Source of the DNA: G963675935 sp963823895 | GTDB lineage: Bacteria; Planctomycetota; Planctomycetia; Pirellulales; Thermoguttaceae | NCBI GenBank assembly: GCA_963823895.1 | Contig: CAWGNG010000030.1 | Span: 248,001 to 312,000, forward strand | DNA: 64,000 bases | Direction of reading: 5' to 3' | Part shown: piece after piece, positions 28,734-37,569 of the stretch | Position numbering within the stretch: the stretch's first letter is position 1 | Layout of the letters: each line of letters opens with the position of its first letter | Position numbers and translations under genes: made by a program | The notes under the pieces: generated by a model | Told to the model about the DNA's origin: nothing | Seen by the model: the letters and a program-made list of their open reading frames with translations, nothing else | Database searches by the model: none

Positions 28734-29051
28734 ATGTTGAGAAAATCGCTTTTGGTGTCGGCCACCGTGATGGCCCTCTTCGCCGCTGTCCAAGCGGCCA
28801 GTGCGGACGTTTACGTCCACGGATACATCCGATCTAACGGTACGTACGTCCAGCCGTACTACCGGAGCAATCCCGACGGCAATTTCTGGAACAACTGGTC
28901 CACGTACCCAAACATCAACCCGTACACTGGAAACGTCGGTACGCGGTATTGGCCGAGTTACAACTACGGCAACTTCCGCTCCTTCTCCTATCCCTCGTAT
29001 CGCTTGCCAAGCTATCGAAGCTACAACCCGTACATCCGGTACCGGTATTAG
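28734..29051 (+). CDS. Small exported Tyr/Asn-rich protein
   Basis: 105 aa from ATG 28734, with GGAG upstream. Signal peptide (LRKSLLVSATVMALFAAVQA), then DVYVHGYIRSNGTYVQPYYR and NWSTYPNINPYTGNVGTRYW, a motif shared by many small secreted bacterial proteins, then a Tyr/Ser/Arg-rich tail. Function unknown. Divergence from the sigma-factor gene makes it a candidate target of that factor (inference). Confidence 0.75.
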   Translation: MLRKSLLVSATVMALFAAVQAASADVYVHGYIRSNGTYVQPYYRSNPDGNFWNNWSTYPNINPYTGNVGTRYWPSYNYGNFRSFSYPSYRLPSYRSYNPYIRYRY

Positions 29052-29495
29052 ATCGTCTTCCTGTGGAGAGTGGTGCTTCCGGGAACGCTCCACAAGCGAT
29101 GGGGAGCCAACCATCTGGAGAAACCGGATTGGAATCTAATCGCTAAACGGCTCGACTGACAAAACCGGAGGATCTACTCCCTCCACCGTGCCGAACATCA
29201 GATTCGGCCGCGGCTCCTCCCCCCGCCCAACACCCACCAACCATGTCCCGGAGGGCGAGGGAGTGCAGGCGGCGTGACCGCAAGCGCCACGCTGCTGGAG
29301 CTTCCGATCGAACCCCGGCGACTTCGACGGCAACCGCTCCCTTGCAATCGTGTGTGATCGTATAATGGAAAGCATCGGGACGGCCGGCGGCTTGTTGCAA
29401 CAGCTCCGGCCAAGCGGTCCCTGGCGCGATCGGTGTTTCTCGCCTTTCGTGCCATCGCGCCTGGGATCGACCCGGCCAGACAACGGGCGGTCTTC
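29052..29495. other. Intergenic region before the GYF-protease gene
   Basis: 444 bases without a supported gene. GTATAATGG at about 29367-29375 is a good -10 for the downstream gene, about 120 bases before its ATG, but no clear -35 is spaced correctly. Confidence 0.4.
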
Positions 29496-31754
29496 ATGGA
29501 AAACGCCGATCGGTTCTATGTGTCGAGCAACGACAACTGGTTCTATGTGTCGGGCGACCGCGAGCTTGGCCCCTTCTCCCGCGAACAGTTGCAGGAGCTA
29601 CTTGCCGGCAGGGAAATCGGCCCTGACACGATGGTCCGCAAAAGAACCTGGATGGATTGGCGGGAAGCCGGAACTCTTGATCTTCCCCCCGCTACGCCAG
29701 CCCCGGCAGCTTTAAGCGATGCGGCAAGCAGCCCACCCGTCGATACCGATGGCCAACCCGTCGAGCCGGCTGCGGTCTTGTCTGCTGAGAAGACACGGCC
29801 GCCCTCGCCTCCGCCTCCACCTCCAAAGGTTCGACCAAGACGGATGAGGGTTTCGCGTCTGGCGGTAGCTCTCGCCGCGGGCACCGTCGTGACGATGATT
29901 CTGCTGGCCGCCGTTCTGTTGCCACACCACAATGGAAAAGAATTTGCAGCTTCCGCCTCCCCGGCACCTAAGGCGATCGGCCGGGGAAGAGAACTTCCAC
30001 AAGTACCAGTCGTTGCCCGGACTTCGCAGCAGAACCAGATACCCAAGGGTTGGGAAGGTGTTCCACAATCGTCGTCCCAACAACCGCAGCGGCGGGCCGC
30101 GTCGTCGCCATCAACGAGCCCGAAACAGGCCGCAGCAGTAGATTGGGAAATTGAGGCCGACAAGGTTCTTGGTCCGGCACCATCATCGAGTCCGAAGAAT
30201 GCGGGGCACGCAGTTGGGAAGACCCTCGATCCGGTGGCGCTCTACGCGAAGTCACGGGCTGCCGTCGCCACGGTTTTGACGAAAGACGATAGTGGCTACG
30301 ATGCCTACCAGGGCTCGGGATTCTTCATTCCTCGTGAGTTGGTGGGGTGGCGCTACCAGTTACACGGGCTTACACAGCCTGACACGAGTGGCAAGGTTAA
30401 GTTTGCTTATCTTCTTACCAATTATCATGTGATTCGCTCGGCGGCAGCCGCAAAGGTGCGACTTGGTGACGGTCGATCGTGGAGCGTTTATGACGTTGTT
30501 TTGGAACGAGAAGACATGGACTTGGCGGTTGTGACTGTTTCCTTTTGGAACCCCGCGCAGAAGTCAGACATCGGGATGCCAGTTTCAACCCTCGATATAG
30601 CGCAAGGCCCGGAACCGCCAGTCGGTCAGAAGGTCTATGCAATCGGAAGCCCGAAGGGGCTGGAAGCATCCTTGAGTGAAGGGATTATCAGCGGCAGACG
30701 AGAGGTTGCCGAGGGAATTTGGCACCTTCAGACCACCACGCCTATTAGCCCAGGATCAAGCGGAGGACCGCTACTGGACTCAACCGGCCAGGTGGTCGGC
30801 GTGACGACAGCCGCGCTGCGTGGAGGGCAAAACTTGAACTTCGCCGTTCCGGCCCTTCAGATTCTCACATTTCTCAAAGGGCGCTGCAATTCCAGGGAGT
30901 TGTGGCGCGGCAGCAGCATCATAAGAGAGGAATGGAATGCGTATTTCGAATCACAGTACCATCTTGAAGATGAAGATGGAGCTGGAAATGTGCTGCCGGA
31001 TGAGCGACTGGTGGACGCCGACAAGCAAATTGACAACAAAGGGTACGACGATGCCTTGCGGGACTTGGCGCGTATAGTTCCCGCTGACTTCGGCAAGTAC
31101 GAGTATCTGGTTCACTACACGATTGGGCGGGCTGCCGAAAAGCGAGAATCAAGTGGAGACTTGGCGTACATTAATCGCCTGAAGCTGAAGACGGCCGACG
31201 AGGTTAACGAAAAGCTCTGTGAGCGAGCCCGGAACAACGAAGACTATCAGTTGGCGAAGAAGTCGTTTCGGAAGTCGATCAAACTCAACCCGGGGTTTTC
31301 TCCCGCATATCAGCAGTTGGCCGAATGCCTCTCAGCCGAAGGGCGGTTTGCGGAGGCGTTCGCGTTGGCAGACTTGCTGGTGATGAGGGTTCCTCGGTGC
31401 GCGACGGCCTACAAGTTGCGGGGTGGCCTTCACGTGGAGTTGAAACGTCACCAGGAGGCATTAACCGACTTCGAGACTGCGGCGGAACTTGGCCCAAACG
31501 ATCCGCAAACATATCGTGCAATCGGCGAGGCGTGCGATAAACTAGGTGAAAACGGGAAAGCCATCGAAGCCTACGAAACGTCAATCCGGCTGGACCCAAC
31601 AGACTGTGTCTGTCATTTCAAGCTCGGCTTCGCCTACCGAAGGATGGGCAAGTTCGGGCCAGCAATAGCGTGCTTTGAAGAGGCAAAGAAGTTTTTCGTC
31701 GATACGGACATTCTCGACGCAGCGATAGCCGAGTGCCGCGCCCAGATGAAATAG
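29496..31754 (+). CDS. GYF-domain, membrane, trypsin-like protease with TPR tail
   Basis: 752 aa from ATG 29496. Order: GYF_2-like domain (WFYVSGDRELGPFSREQLQELL, residues about 15-60), Pro-rich linker, one membrane span (LAVALAAGTVVTMILLAAVLL), a trypsin-like domain with His in TNYHVIR, Asp in DMDLAVV and Ser in GSSGGPLL, then C-terminal TPRs (YQQLAECLSAEGRFAEAF, CHFKLGFAYRRMGKFGPAI). The protease lies on the outer side, like DegP/HtrA, but there is no PDZ domain. Possibly island cargo for envelope proteolysis or signalling; substrate unknown. Confidence 0.87.
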   Translation: MENADRFYVSSNDNWFYVSGDRELGPFSREQLQELLAGREIGPDTMVRKRTWMDWREAGTLDLPPATPAPAALSDAASSPPVDTDGQPVEPAAVLSAEKTRPPSPPPPPPKVRPRRMRVSRLAVALAAGTVVTMILLAAVLLPHHNGKEFAASASPAPKAIGRGRELPQVPVVARTSQQNQIPKGWEGVPQSSSQQPQRRAASSPSTSPKQAAAVDWEIEADKVLGPAPSSSPKNAGHAVGKTLDPVALYAKSRAAVATVLTKDDSGYDAYQGSGFFIPRELVGWRYQLHGLTQPDTSGKVKFAYLLTNYHVIRSAAAAKVRLGDGRSWSVYDVVLEREDMDLAVVTVSFWNPAQKSDIGMPVSTLDIAQGPEPPVGQKVYAIGSPKGLEASLSEGIISGRREVAEGIWHLQTTTPISPGSSGGPLLDSTGQVVGVTTAALRGGQNLNFAVPALQILTFLKGRCNSRELWRGSSIIREEWNAYFESQYHLEDEDGAGNVLPDERLVDADKQIDNKGYDDALRDLARIVPADFGKYEYLVHYTIGRAAEKRESSGDLAYINRLKLKTADEVNEKLCERARNNEDYQLAKKSFRKSIKLNPGFSPAYQQLAECLSAEGRFAEAFALADLLVMRVPRCATAYKLRGGLHVELKRHQEALTDFETAAELGPNDPQTYRAIGEACDKLGENGKAIEAYETSIRLDPTDCVCHFKLGFAYRRMGKFGPAIACFEEAKKFFVDTDILDAAIAECRAQMK

Positions 31755-31810
31755 AGTCTTTCGCGGTTAGCGGTCCCGGAGGTGCCAAATCTGGGTACGG
31801 CTTCACGATC

Positions 31811-31940
31811 GTGGTAGACTGTGAACATCGGGTCGGCGGGCGGCGATAGCTACACCCGCGGCCTTCAATATGGACCGGGCAGGTGGTCGCCTTCCCTACT
31901 TTCAGCGACTGTTGCCCGGTTCGGCCCGACCGGTAAGGGA
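31811..31940 (+). repeat. Island leader repeat, decayed copy
   Basis: Shares GGCGGCGATAGCTAC, GGCCTTCAAT-GGACC and a terminal GGCCCGACC with the leader at 55406-55541, but no gene follows in its direction; the next gene (a recombinase) ends on the other strand 79 bases on. Confidence 0.55.
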
Positions 31941-32018
31941 ATGGCAAGTTCTGAACTTTGCTGCTAGGTTCCCTATCGCGTTGCCGTTAGGGATTGCTGT
32001 CAGGACGCCTCTGGTGAT

Positions 32019-32972
32019 TCAGGTGTTGGCGCACTCCAGCGCAAACCACTCCCTCCACTGCTCGGCGGTCCAGGCGGCTTTCTCGTCGACGATGGGCTTG
32101 GCGTTGGGGCGCTTTCGGCGTTTTTCCACGGTGAACCGCGGCGGCTCGGGGATCGCGTGGGCGGTGTCGCAGTAGGGCGGGGGCAGCTTGCCGGCGTGCT
32201 TCATGCGGTGAAACCAGCGCGTGGCCCGCCAGTACGCCTCGAAAGGACTGCCCTTGCCGTTGGCTGTGCCGTCGCCATTCCCGTTGCTGCTGCTTCGATC
32301 CCCGTTGCCGCTGCCATTCTTGTGCTGAACCTGGCCCCACAACAGCCCCCGATGGTCCTTGATCCCCCGGCCCCAGAAGTCGGCGACAACAAGCACCACA
32401 TCCTCACCCTTGCCCAACCGTTCGGCAATCTCGGCAATGTAGGCCAACTGCTGCATGTCCCACTCGCTCCGTTTGCCCACCTTGCGTGTGCCGAAGCCGG
32501 CGCGGTTACACGCCAGCCCTTGCTGCCGGCGCCGCTGAAGCGCCTCGGCTGTGCGCTCGCCGATCATGTCGGCCTCGAATTGGGCCAAGCCGGCGAAGAA
32601 GATCACCACCAACCGGCCGACGGTGCTGTCCATGTCGATGTTCTGGCCGCCGAGGAATTGAATTACGATAACGCGCACGCCCCGCTTCGCGAACTGCTCC
32701 AAGGTTTCAAGGATGTCTCTGGCGGTTCGGCCCAGCCGGTCCAACTTCGTCACCACGAGCACGTCGCCGGGTTGGGCGTGAAGCAGAAGCCAGCGGCCTT
32801 GCGGCCGATTGCGGAAGTCGGTGGTCCGGCCGGAAGTGCCCAGCGGCTCGTCGAGGATCGTCGGCTCGGGCAGTTGCACGGCGGCACAGTGCTTGCGGAT
32901 CATCTCCGCCTGGACTTCTGGGGATAACTGCTGCTTCCGCGTGCTGGCGCGGGTAATGCCGTAGACGGTCAT
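32019..32972 (-). CDS. Serine recombinase, resolvase/invertase family
   Basis: 317 aa; AAGGAGACC precedes ATG 32972. The N-terminal catalytic domain has GITRASTRKQ (Ser about residue 10), VVTKLDRLGRTARDI and AGLAQFEADMIGERTAEAL, typical of Tn3-type resolvases. The C-terminus is unlike Hin/resolvase: a Gly/Asn/Ser-rich linker and a Trp-rich end (YWRATRWFHRMKH, WTAEQWREWFALE). It could resolve multimers or invert DNA between repeats in the island. Confidence 0.88.
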   Translation of the reverse strand: MTVYGITRASTRKQQLSPEVQAEMIRKHCAAVQLPEPTILDEPLGTSGRTTDFRNRPQGRWLLLHAQPGDVLVVTKLDRLGRTARDILETLEQFAKRGVRVIVIQFLGGQNIDMDSTVGRLVVIFFAGLAQFEADMIGERTAEALQRRRQQGLACNRAGFGTRKVGKRSEWDMQQLAYIAEIAERLGKGEDVVLVVADFWGRGIKDHRGLLWGQVQHKNGSGNGDRSSSNGNGDGTANGKGSPFEAYWRATRWFHRMKHAGKLPPPYCDTAHAIPEPPRFTVEKRRKRPNAKPIVDEKAAWTAEQWREWFALECANT

Positions 32973-33406
32973 GGCGTCTGGTCTCCTTGCCTTGTGGGGT
33001 TGGTTTGTCTGCGCATAAAAAAGCCACGTGCGGGCAGCCCGCCACCGAGTAGGAGGTCAGTGGCAAGCGGTCGGCGTACCCCTACGCCCAGCCCGCACAC
33101 GGCATGACACTTGGTCGGCACACTTGTACCACGGCGTAGCGAACGGAACTGAGGGCGTTCACATGGCCGTTCGTCGCTACCGAGCGCCCGCGGCAAGGCG
33201 AAGCGGACGCGGGAAGGAATCGTCTGCCCGGCGTAAGGGTGAAGAGGGCGAAGGGAGGGGAAAAGGCGGTTGGGGAGGGTGAGGGCGAGGCGGGTGTGCT
33301 GCTTGTCTGCGCCTGTTACGTGGCCACAGTCATTCCTCCACCACTTTAAGCTCCGCACCAGGACAGGATTACGGGAAATGGGACAATGAAGCGAAGCGGG
33401 GGCGGT
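32973..33406. other. Gene-free stretch upstream of the resolvase
   Basis: 434 bases between the resolvase start and the WD40 gene end, with G-rich purine runs near 33240-33290. No gene, terminator or repeat is convincing. Confidence 0.5.
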
Positions 33407-34531
33407 TCACTTGCTGGGCGAGGCGGGGGAGGGCGGCGAGACGCGGGCGTTGCTTGGCGAGTTATTCTGCGGTGCTGTCTTGTCCGCTTTGTTGGTTTGC
33501 GTGTCTCGCTGATCTGGTATACTTACCCGCCAAATCCCAACTGCCCCGTAGCATCCCGTCGCCAAGAGGCTGCCATCAGGACTGAAGGCCACAGCGTCGG
33601 AGAACCCATGACCAGGGGGATGTTCCACGGCGGCTATCTTCCTGCCGGAAGGAACATCCCATAATTGCAAGGTTCCAACAACACCCAATGATGCCACCGT
33701 CTTGCCGTTTGGGCTGAATGCTACCGATGTTACCGGAGCTAGGTGAAAGCCCAGCATTGATCTCATCCTACCCGTTGCAACGTTCCAGAGAATCACACAC
33801 ATGTCGTTATCCCCTGAGACCAGTGTCGTTGCGTCTGGGCTGAACCCCATAGCATGAACGCCTGGAGTCCGACTAACAGGCACACTAATCGTTAGGATTT
33901 GTTTCCATGTCGTCGTATCCCACAGTGCGATAGTCCCCGTGCCATTTGAAGATGCCAATCTCCTTCCGTTCGGGGCAAACGCCACACACGCGATATTTCC
34001 ACCGTGCCGTAGAGTCGCAATGCTCTTCAGGCTAGCGGTCTCCCACACCCGAACGGTCCCGTCGTCGGCCCCCGTTGCGAATATTCTGCCATCGGGCGCA
34101 AATGCTACTGATGTTACCGTTTGCTCATGCCCCTTAAGTTCAGCTTTCTTCTTCCCAGAGGCCACATCCCAGAGCAGCACTTCTCCGGGACCAATTCTCC
34201 CGCCTCCTGTTGCCACCGTCTTCGCGTTAGGAGAAAATGCCACACAACGGAATGGGCCATCGCCAAGGCTGGCGATGCTCTTGCCCGTCGCGACATCCCA
34301 CAGTTTGAGTTCGTTAACTGTTATAGACGCAATCATCTTACCGTCGTAGCTGAAGGCCAGAGAATAAACCGGCTCCATCGATTTGTTGCCATTCCGCTCC
34401 GGTTCATTCGATCCTCGCTTTCGCTGGAACTCGAAGGTGCGCCACATTCTCACTTCCTGCGCCGTCAACGCAGGCCGCGAGGCCGCGAATGGCACTGCCA
34501 ACGTGAGCGAAAGGAACACAACGACTCGCAT
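33407..34531 (-). CDS. Exported WD40-repeat protein
   Basis: 374 aa from ATG 34531, chosen because a signal peptide follows (MRVVVFLSLTLAVPFAASRP); the frame is open 59 codons further but that part looks non-coding. Seven or so WD40 blades are visible, for example VAFSPNAKTVATGG, LLWDVASGKKKAEL, VAFAPDGRIFATGADDGTVRVW and LQLWDVPSGRKIAAV, forming a beta-propeller scaffold. The tail is Ser/Asn/Pro-rich. No catalytic domain. It follows a Cys-rich protein gene on the same strand. Partner unknown. Confidence 0.85.
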   Translation of the reverse strand: MRVVVFLSLTLAVPFAASRPALTAQEVRMWRTFEFQRKRGSNEPERNGNKSMEPVYSLAFSYDGKMIASITVNELKLWDVATGKSIASLGDGPFRCVAFSPNAKTVATGGGRIGPGEVLLWDVASGKKKAELKGHEQTVTSVAFAPDGRIFATGADDGTVRVWETASLKSIATLRHGGNIACVAFAPNGRRLASSNGTGTIALWDTTTWKQILTISVPVSRTPGVHAMGFSPDATTLVSGDNDMCVILWNVATGRMRSMLGFHLAPVTSVAFSPNGKTVASLGVVGTLQLWDVPSGRKIAAVEHPPGHGFSDAVAFSPDGSLLATGCYGAVGIWRVSIPDQRDTQTNKADKTAPQNNSPSNARVSPPSPASPSK

Positions 34532-34704
34532 CTTATTCACGGTCTTTTGCACGATGCGCCCTCCACGTGCGCCGACTTGCCCGTACCTCAACGCAGTCCA
34601 GGTTCTTCCGATACCCGCCACACCACTGAGAATCGCTGAACCATGTCGCCGCGACGATACACTGCCATCATTCATCCCGTTGCTGATTGATTCTCGTCTC
34701 GCTA

Positions 34705-35325
34705 TCATAGACCCGGAAGGTCGTTCGACTGTTGCTTATTGAAGTCTACGCACCCACAACCGGGTTTTGGTTTGTAGGGGGAAGTCTCGGGAGGGTACAC
34801 ACCCGGATGGAATGGTAGTGGCGGGAGACTTCCGCCACCCAGATTGAAGCCGTCGTCAAACGTAACTGCCGCTGCGGGATCGCCTTGATTTCCGCAAGCC
34901 CAGACTTGGAGGTACACATGGTAATCCGTCCGGTATAGCGACTTTCCAGTATGCGGATCGATAACTATGTGGCCGTTAGCATCCCAATAAACCCTCCGCG
35001 GTGCCTCGGCGGTGCATAGGTTGAACGCGAAGCAGTGGCTCCCTTGCAGTGCAGCTTCAAATTGCTTCGCCCAATCACCACAAAGGTGCCCGCCAACGGG
35101 GTCGCCCTTGTCGTCTAAAGGGCCATAGTATTGGTCCCAGACTTCAACGAGCCTTCTTATGATGTCCTTTGCCTCTTTCTTGCATTGGTCAGCCGTGCAA
35201 TGCTTCGGGTCGTCTGGAAGCTCCTCCGGACACCCGAGCAATCCTGGCAATTCAGATTTCGCCTCCTTCGCGTGGCACGTTTCGCATGCCTTTTCTAGCG
35301 CCTGCAAACCGGCGGTCTCAAGCAT
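34705..35325 (-). CDS. Cys-rich protein, possible papain/transglutaminase-like fold
   Basis: 206 aa from ATG 35325. The N-terminus has paired cysteines (ACETCHAKE, LGCPEEL, HCTADQCKKE). The C-terminal half has GHLCGDWAKQFEAALQ, DYHVYLQVWACG and DDGF, an order of Cys-His-Asp that recalls transglutaminase-like cysteine proteases, but this is only a pattern judged by eye. No family recognised. It lies upstream of the WD40 gene on the same strand. Confidence 0.5.
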   Translation of the reverse strand: MLETAGLQALEKACETCHAKEAKSELPGLLGCPEELPDDPKHCTADQCKKEAKDIIRRLVEVWDQYYGPLDDKGDPVGGHLCGDWAKQFEAALQGSHCFAFNLCTAEAPRRVYWDANGHIVIDPHTGKSLYRTDYHVYLQVWACGNQGDPAAAVTFDDGFNLGGGSLPPLPFHPGVYPPETSPYKPKPGCGCVDFNKQQSNDLPGL

Positions 35326-35506
35326 TGCGATTCCACCAAGCCTTGTCAAATGCCCTGAAGTCGGATTGTGAATAGGGCCATAACACTTGTAGCCCCCGCA
35401 AAATCTTGTCTCGTTTTTCTCCGCTAAGTGGTGGAGAAATGGACCTCATGGTGACGGTCAACAGGCCGAGTTCGCGCAGGGCTCGACGGGCGGCCTGACG
35501 ATGCAC
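35318..35506 (-). CDS. Possible small protein (weak)
   Basis: 62 codons from ATG 35506 (MHRQAARRALRELGLLTVTM), overlapping the next gene's start by 8 bases. A -10-like TACAAT lies about 20 bases upstream on the same strand. Not recognised; it may be a leader peptide or chance. Confidence 0.3.
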   Translation of the reverse strand: MHRQAARRALRELGLLTVTMRSISPPLSGEKRDKILRGLQVLWPYSQSDFRAFDKAWWNRNA

Positions 35507-35620
35507 TCGATCCCCACAGCCGCTATTGTACCAGAGCGCGCGGGGAGAAAACGGCCCGTTCCCTGGCCCTCCCGTGCAAAGCTGGCGTAGATCAACACGG
35601 CCGACCCGAAACGTGGATAT

Positions 35621-35803
35621 CTATTCAGACGGTCCTCCGGTCTTGCCATCCGTCTCGAACAGGTCCAATTGCCCCGGCTGACAGTCCATGCCGGAAAGCA
35701 GCACCTTCTGCCGGGTGTTCTCGGGTTCGTCTCCACGCCAAGGCTTAGGCTCGGGAGGAACGTTGCTGAGGGCGAATTCGTCGGAATTGCCATTCGCGTT
35801 CAT
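35621..35803 (-). CDS. Small hypothetical protein coupled to the clamp-loader-like gene
   Basis: 60 aa from an ATG overlapping the previous stop (ATGA at 35800-35803), so probably translationally coupled. Acidic and Pro-rich (NVPPEPKPWRGDEPENTRQK, GQLDLFETDG). The QxDLF-like GQLDLFE near the C-terminus resembles a beta-clamp-binding peptide, which would fit the upstream clamp-loader-like gene (inference). Confidence 0.6.
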   Translation of the reverse strand: MNANGNSDEFALSNVPPEPKPWRGDEPENTRQKVLLSGMDCQPGQLDLFETDGKTGGPSE

Positions 35804-36462
35804 GCGGCCACTTCCTCCCCACACCGCAACTCCAGCGCCCCGCCCAGGGCCGTCATCGCTCGCCGCATCGAGTAGTTCCCGTTGCGCCAGCCCATTTGCT
35901 CCATCCCCAGCGGCATGGGAACATTGGCGCCGGCTTCCTGCTGCCAAATCCAGGCCAGCCGCTCCTGGCAGGCTTTCGCAAACGTCGGGCCGGCCGAGAA
36001 GGGAAAGACCTCGAACCGCTGCAAGAGCGCCTCGTCCAACCCGCTGGCGTCGTTGCTGGTGGCCACCACGATCAGCCGCTCGGGCATGTTCTGCTCGCTA
36101 AGCTCGTCCTTGAGCGCGGCATTGACGTGTCGGCTGACGATCAGTTCCAACTCCTCGACGAGCAGGACGTGCCACGGGTTGCCCGCCATCGGCTTGTACC
36201 GGAAGGTCTGGCCGAACAGCCGGCGAACCTCGTCGATGCTCAAATTGCTGGCGGAATACTCCACCAAACCGGAGAAGGGGCAGACGCCCAGGTCTTGAAT
36301 GAGAGCCTTGGCCGTGGCGCTCTTGCCGACGCCGCCGAGGCCCTCGAACAGCAGACAACAGGGCTGAGGCAAGGCCACCAGCCGCTTCAGCCGCCGGATG
36401 ACGGCTGGCTGCCCGACCACTTCGTCCAGCGTGCGGGGTTGATAGGAACGTGACAATCGCAT
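35800..36462 (-). CDS. Clamp-loader-like AAA+ ATPase
   Basis: 220 aa similar to the small subunit of replication factor C/DnaX. RSYQPRTLDEVVGQPAVI at the start, Walker A EGLGGVGKSATAKAL, a Walker-B-like VLLVEELELI (the usual Asp is Val-Glu-Glu), sensor 1 VVATSNDAS and DEALLQRFEVFPF. It is shorter than DnaX and lacks the C-terminal collar. Probably a mobile-element replication factor or ATP-dependent remodeller. It is the penultimate gene of a coupled operon reading from 38034 to 35621. Confidence 0.82.
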   Translation of the reverse strand: MRLSRSYQPRTLDEVVGQPAVIRRLKRLVALPQPCCLLFEGLGGVGKSATAKALIQDLGVCPFSGLVEYSASNLSIDEVRRLFGQTFRYKPMAGNPWHVLLVEELELIVSRHVNAALKDELSEQNMPERLIVVATSNDASGLDEALLQRFEVFPFSAGPTFAKACQERLAWIWQQEAGANVPMPLGMEQMGWRNGNYSMRRAMTALGGALELRCGEEVAA

Positions 36463-36489
36463 GGCATGGTCTCCAATGGGGTTCAGGGT

Positions 36490-36711
36490 TCAGTACGAGT
36501 AGAGTTTCATCTTGGACACGGGAACGCACTCGATTACCAGGTCAGGGAAGCTGCGGCAGAGTTGCTGCCGTTGGGATGTCGAGAAGTAGAGCAGCCGTCC
36601 GCAGCCGTTCTCACAGACCAGACCGGCGGAGGCAATCAGCATTCGGCCTTCGCAGTCCGGGCAGCCGGTTGTCAGAATGTCCGCCAGTGTCTTGCGCGGT
36701 CGGCGTCTCAC
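36490..36711 (-). CDS. Small zinc-ribbon protein
   Basis: 73 aa from a GTG (36711) that overlaps the previous stop (GTGA). One CPDC and a CENGC form a four-cysteine ribbon, around GRMLIASAGLVCENGCGRL. Phage/plasmid-type small protein of unknown function in the coupled operon. Confidence 0.65.
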   Translation of the reverse strand: MRRRPRKTLADILTTGCPDCEGRMLIASAGLVCENGCGRLLYFSTSQRQQLCRSFPDLVIECVPVSKMKLYSY

Positions 36712-37385
36712 GAATCGAACTCCCCTTCCGCGGTGAACAGGTAATGGTCGTTGACGGTCAGTACATCTTCCAGATACTCGTCGCTGTCGCGGTACTCGAT
36801 CTCGGCGTAGCCTAACTCTTCCAGCCGGCGGCAGGCTTGCTTGTGGACCTGATCCAACTCCGCTTCAACCGCAACGCAAAGCTCGTCCAGGACTCGTTGC
36901 TCATCGTTGTTTGCCCTGTGGTAGGCGTAGCATTCGGCGTGGCCGCCGTTGGCGTCGATCGACACGGACCACTCGGGCGAATACTCCCACCCGCCCGCTG
37001 CCTCCAAAAGCTCGATGGTTTGCATGACCTCCCGGATTGTCTCGTTCTTCTTGGCCATTGCCTCCAAGTCCGGGTGGGCCGTGAAGCTGACGCCATCGCC
37101 CTGGCAGTAGCTCAGGCTCCAAGAAATATCCGGTCGCTGGATGGTTTTGCCGCCGGATAGCCTCTCCGTGCGCATCGCCACTTCGATCCCGTAGTCCTCC
37201 AGCAGCACCTCGGCAAACAGGTCGGTCAGTTCTCCCGAACCCCACTGGTCCCATGTCCAGCCCTTTTCGCGCCAGCAGTCCCTCGCCCGCGCTTTCGCCT
37301 CTTGGGACAGTTCGCCATACGGGCGTGGCGTTGGCAGGCTTTTGCGGCGGCGTTTCGGCTTCGATGTCTCGACAGCACATCCCAT
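36708..37385 (-). CDS. Phage/plasmid-type hypothetical protein (QGDGVSF family)
   Basis: 225 aa from ATG 37385, with AGGAG nine bases upstream. Contains YGELSQEAKARARDCWREKG and SWSLSYCQGDGVSFTAHPDL, matching a protein type often encoded by phages and integrative elements whose members start with a LSxEAKxKAR helix and carry FSGFWSQGDGASF-like sequence. Acidic C-terminus. Function unknown. Its first 160 bases overlap the end of the upstream gene in another frame. Confidence 0.75.
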   Translation of the reverse strand: MGCAVETSKPKRRRKSLPTPRPYGELSQEAKARARDCWREKGWTWDQWGSGELTDLFAEVLLEDYGIEVAMRTERLSGGKTIQRPDISWSLSYCQGDGVSFTAHPDLEAMAKKNETIREVMQTIELLEAAGGWEYSPEWSVSIDANGGHAECYAYHRANNDEQRVLDELCVAVEAELDQVHKQACRRLEELGYAEIEYRDSDEYLEDVLTVNDHYLFTAEGEFDS

Positions 37386-37564
37386 ACTCCAAACTCCTGG
37401 TCGAAGTGTTGAGCGTAGCACACGTCGGGAATCCCGCGTTCATCATGCGGGCCGTAGCGGCAACGGGAGAGCGCCACCCTGTACTGGCGGCACTTGCTCG
37501 TCCAGAGCTTCCGATCGGCGGCGATCGTCTGGTCTCGCCGGGGACGCTTGGGGAAGGTCAGCAT
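37226..37564 (-). CDS. Small conserved mobile-element protein
   Basis: 112 aa from ATG 37564 with GAGGAGG upstream, six bases after the previous stop. LWTSKCRQYRVALSRCRYG and WDVLSRHRSRNAAAKACQRHA resemble a small protein common on planctomycete plasmids and islands. The last 50 codons overlap the next gene by 160 bases, so its true end may be earlier through an undetected indel. Function unknown. Confidence 0.6.
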   Translation of the reverse strand: MLTFPKRPRRDQTIAADRKLWTSKCRQYRVALSRCRYGPHDERGIPDVCYAQHFDQEFGVWDVLSRHRSRNAAAKACQRHARMANCPKRRKRGRGTAGAKRAGHGTSGVREN

Positions 37565-37569
37565 CGTAC

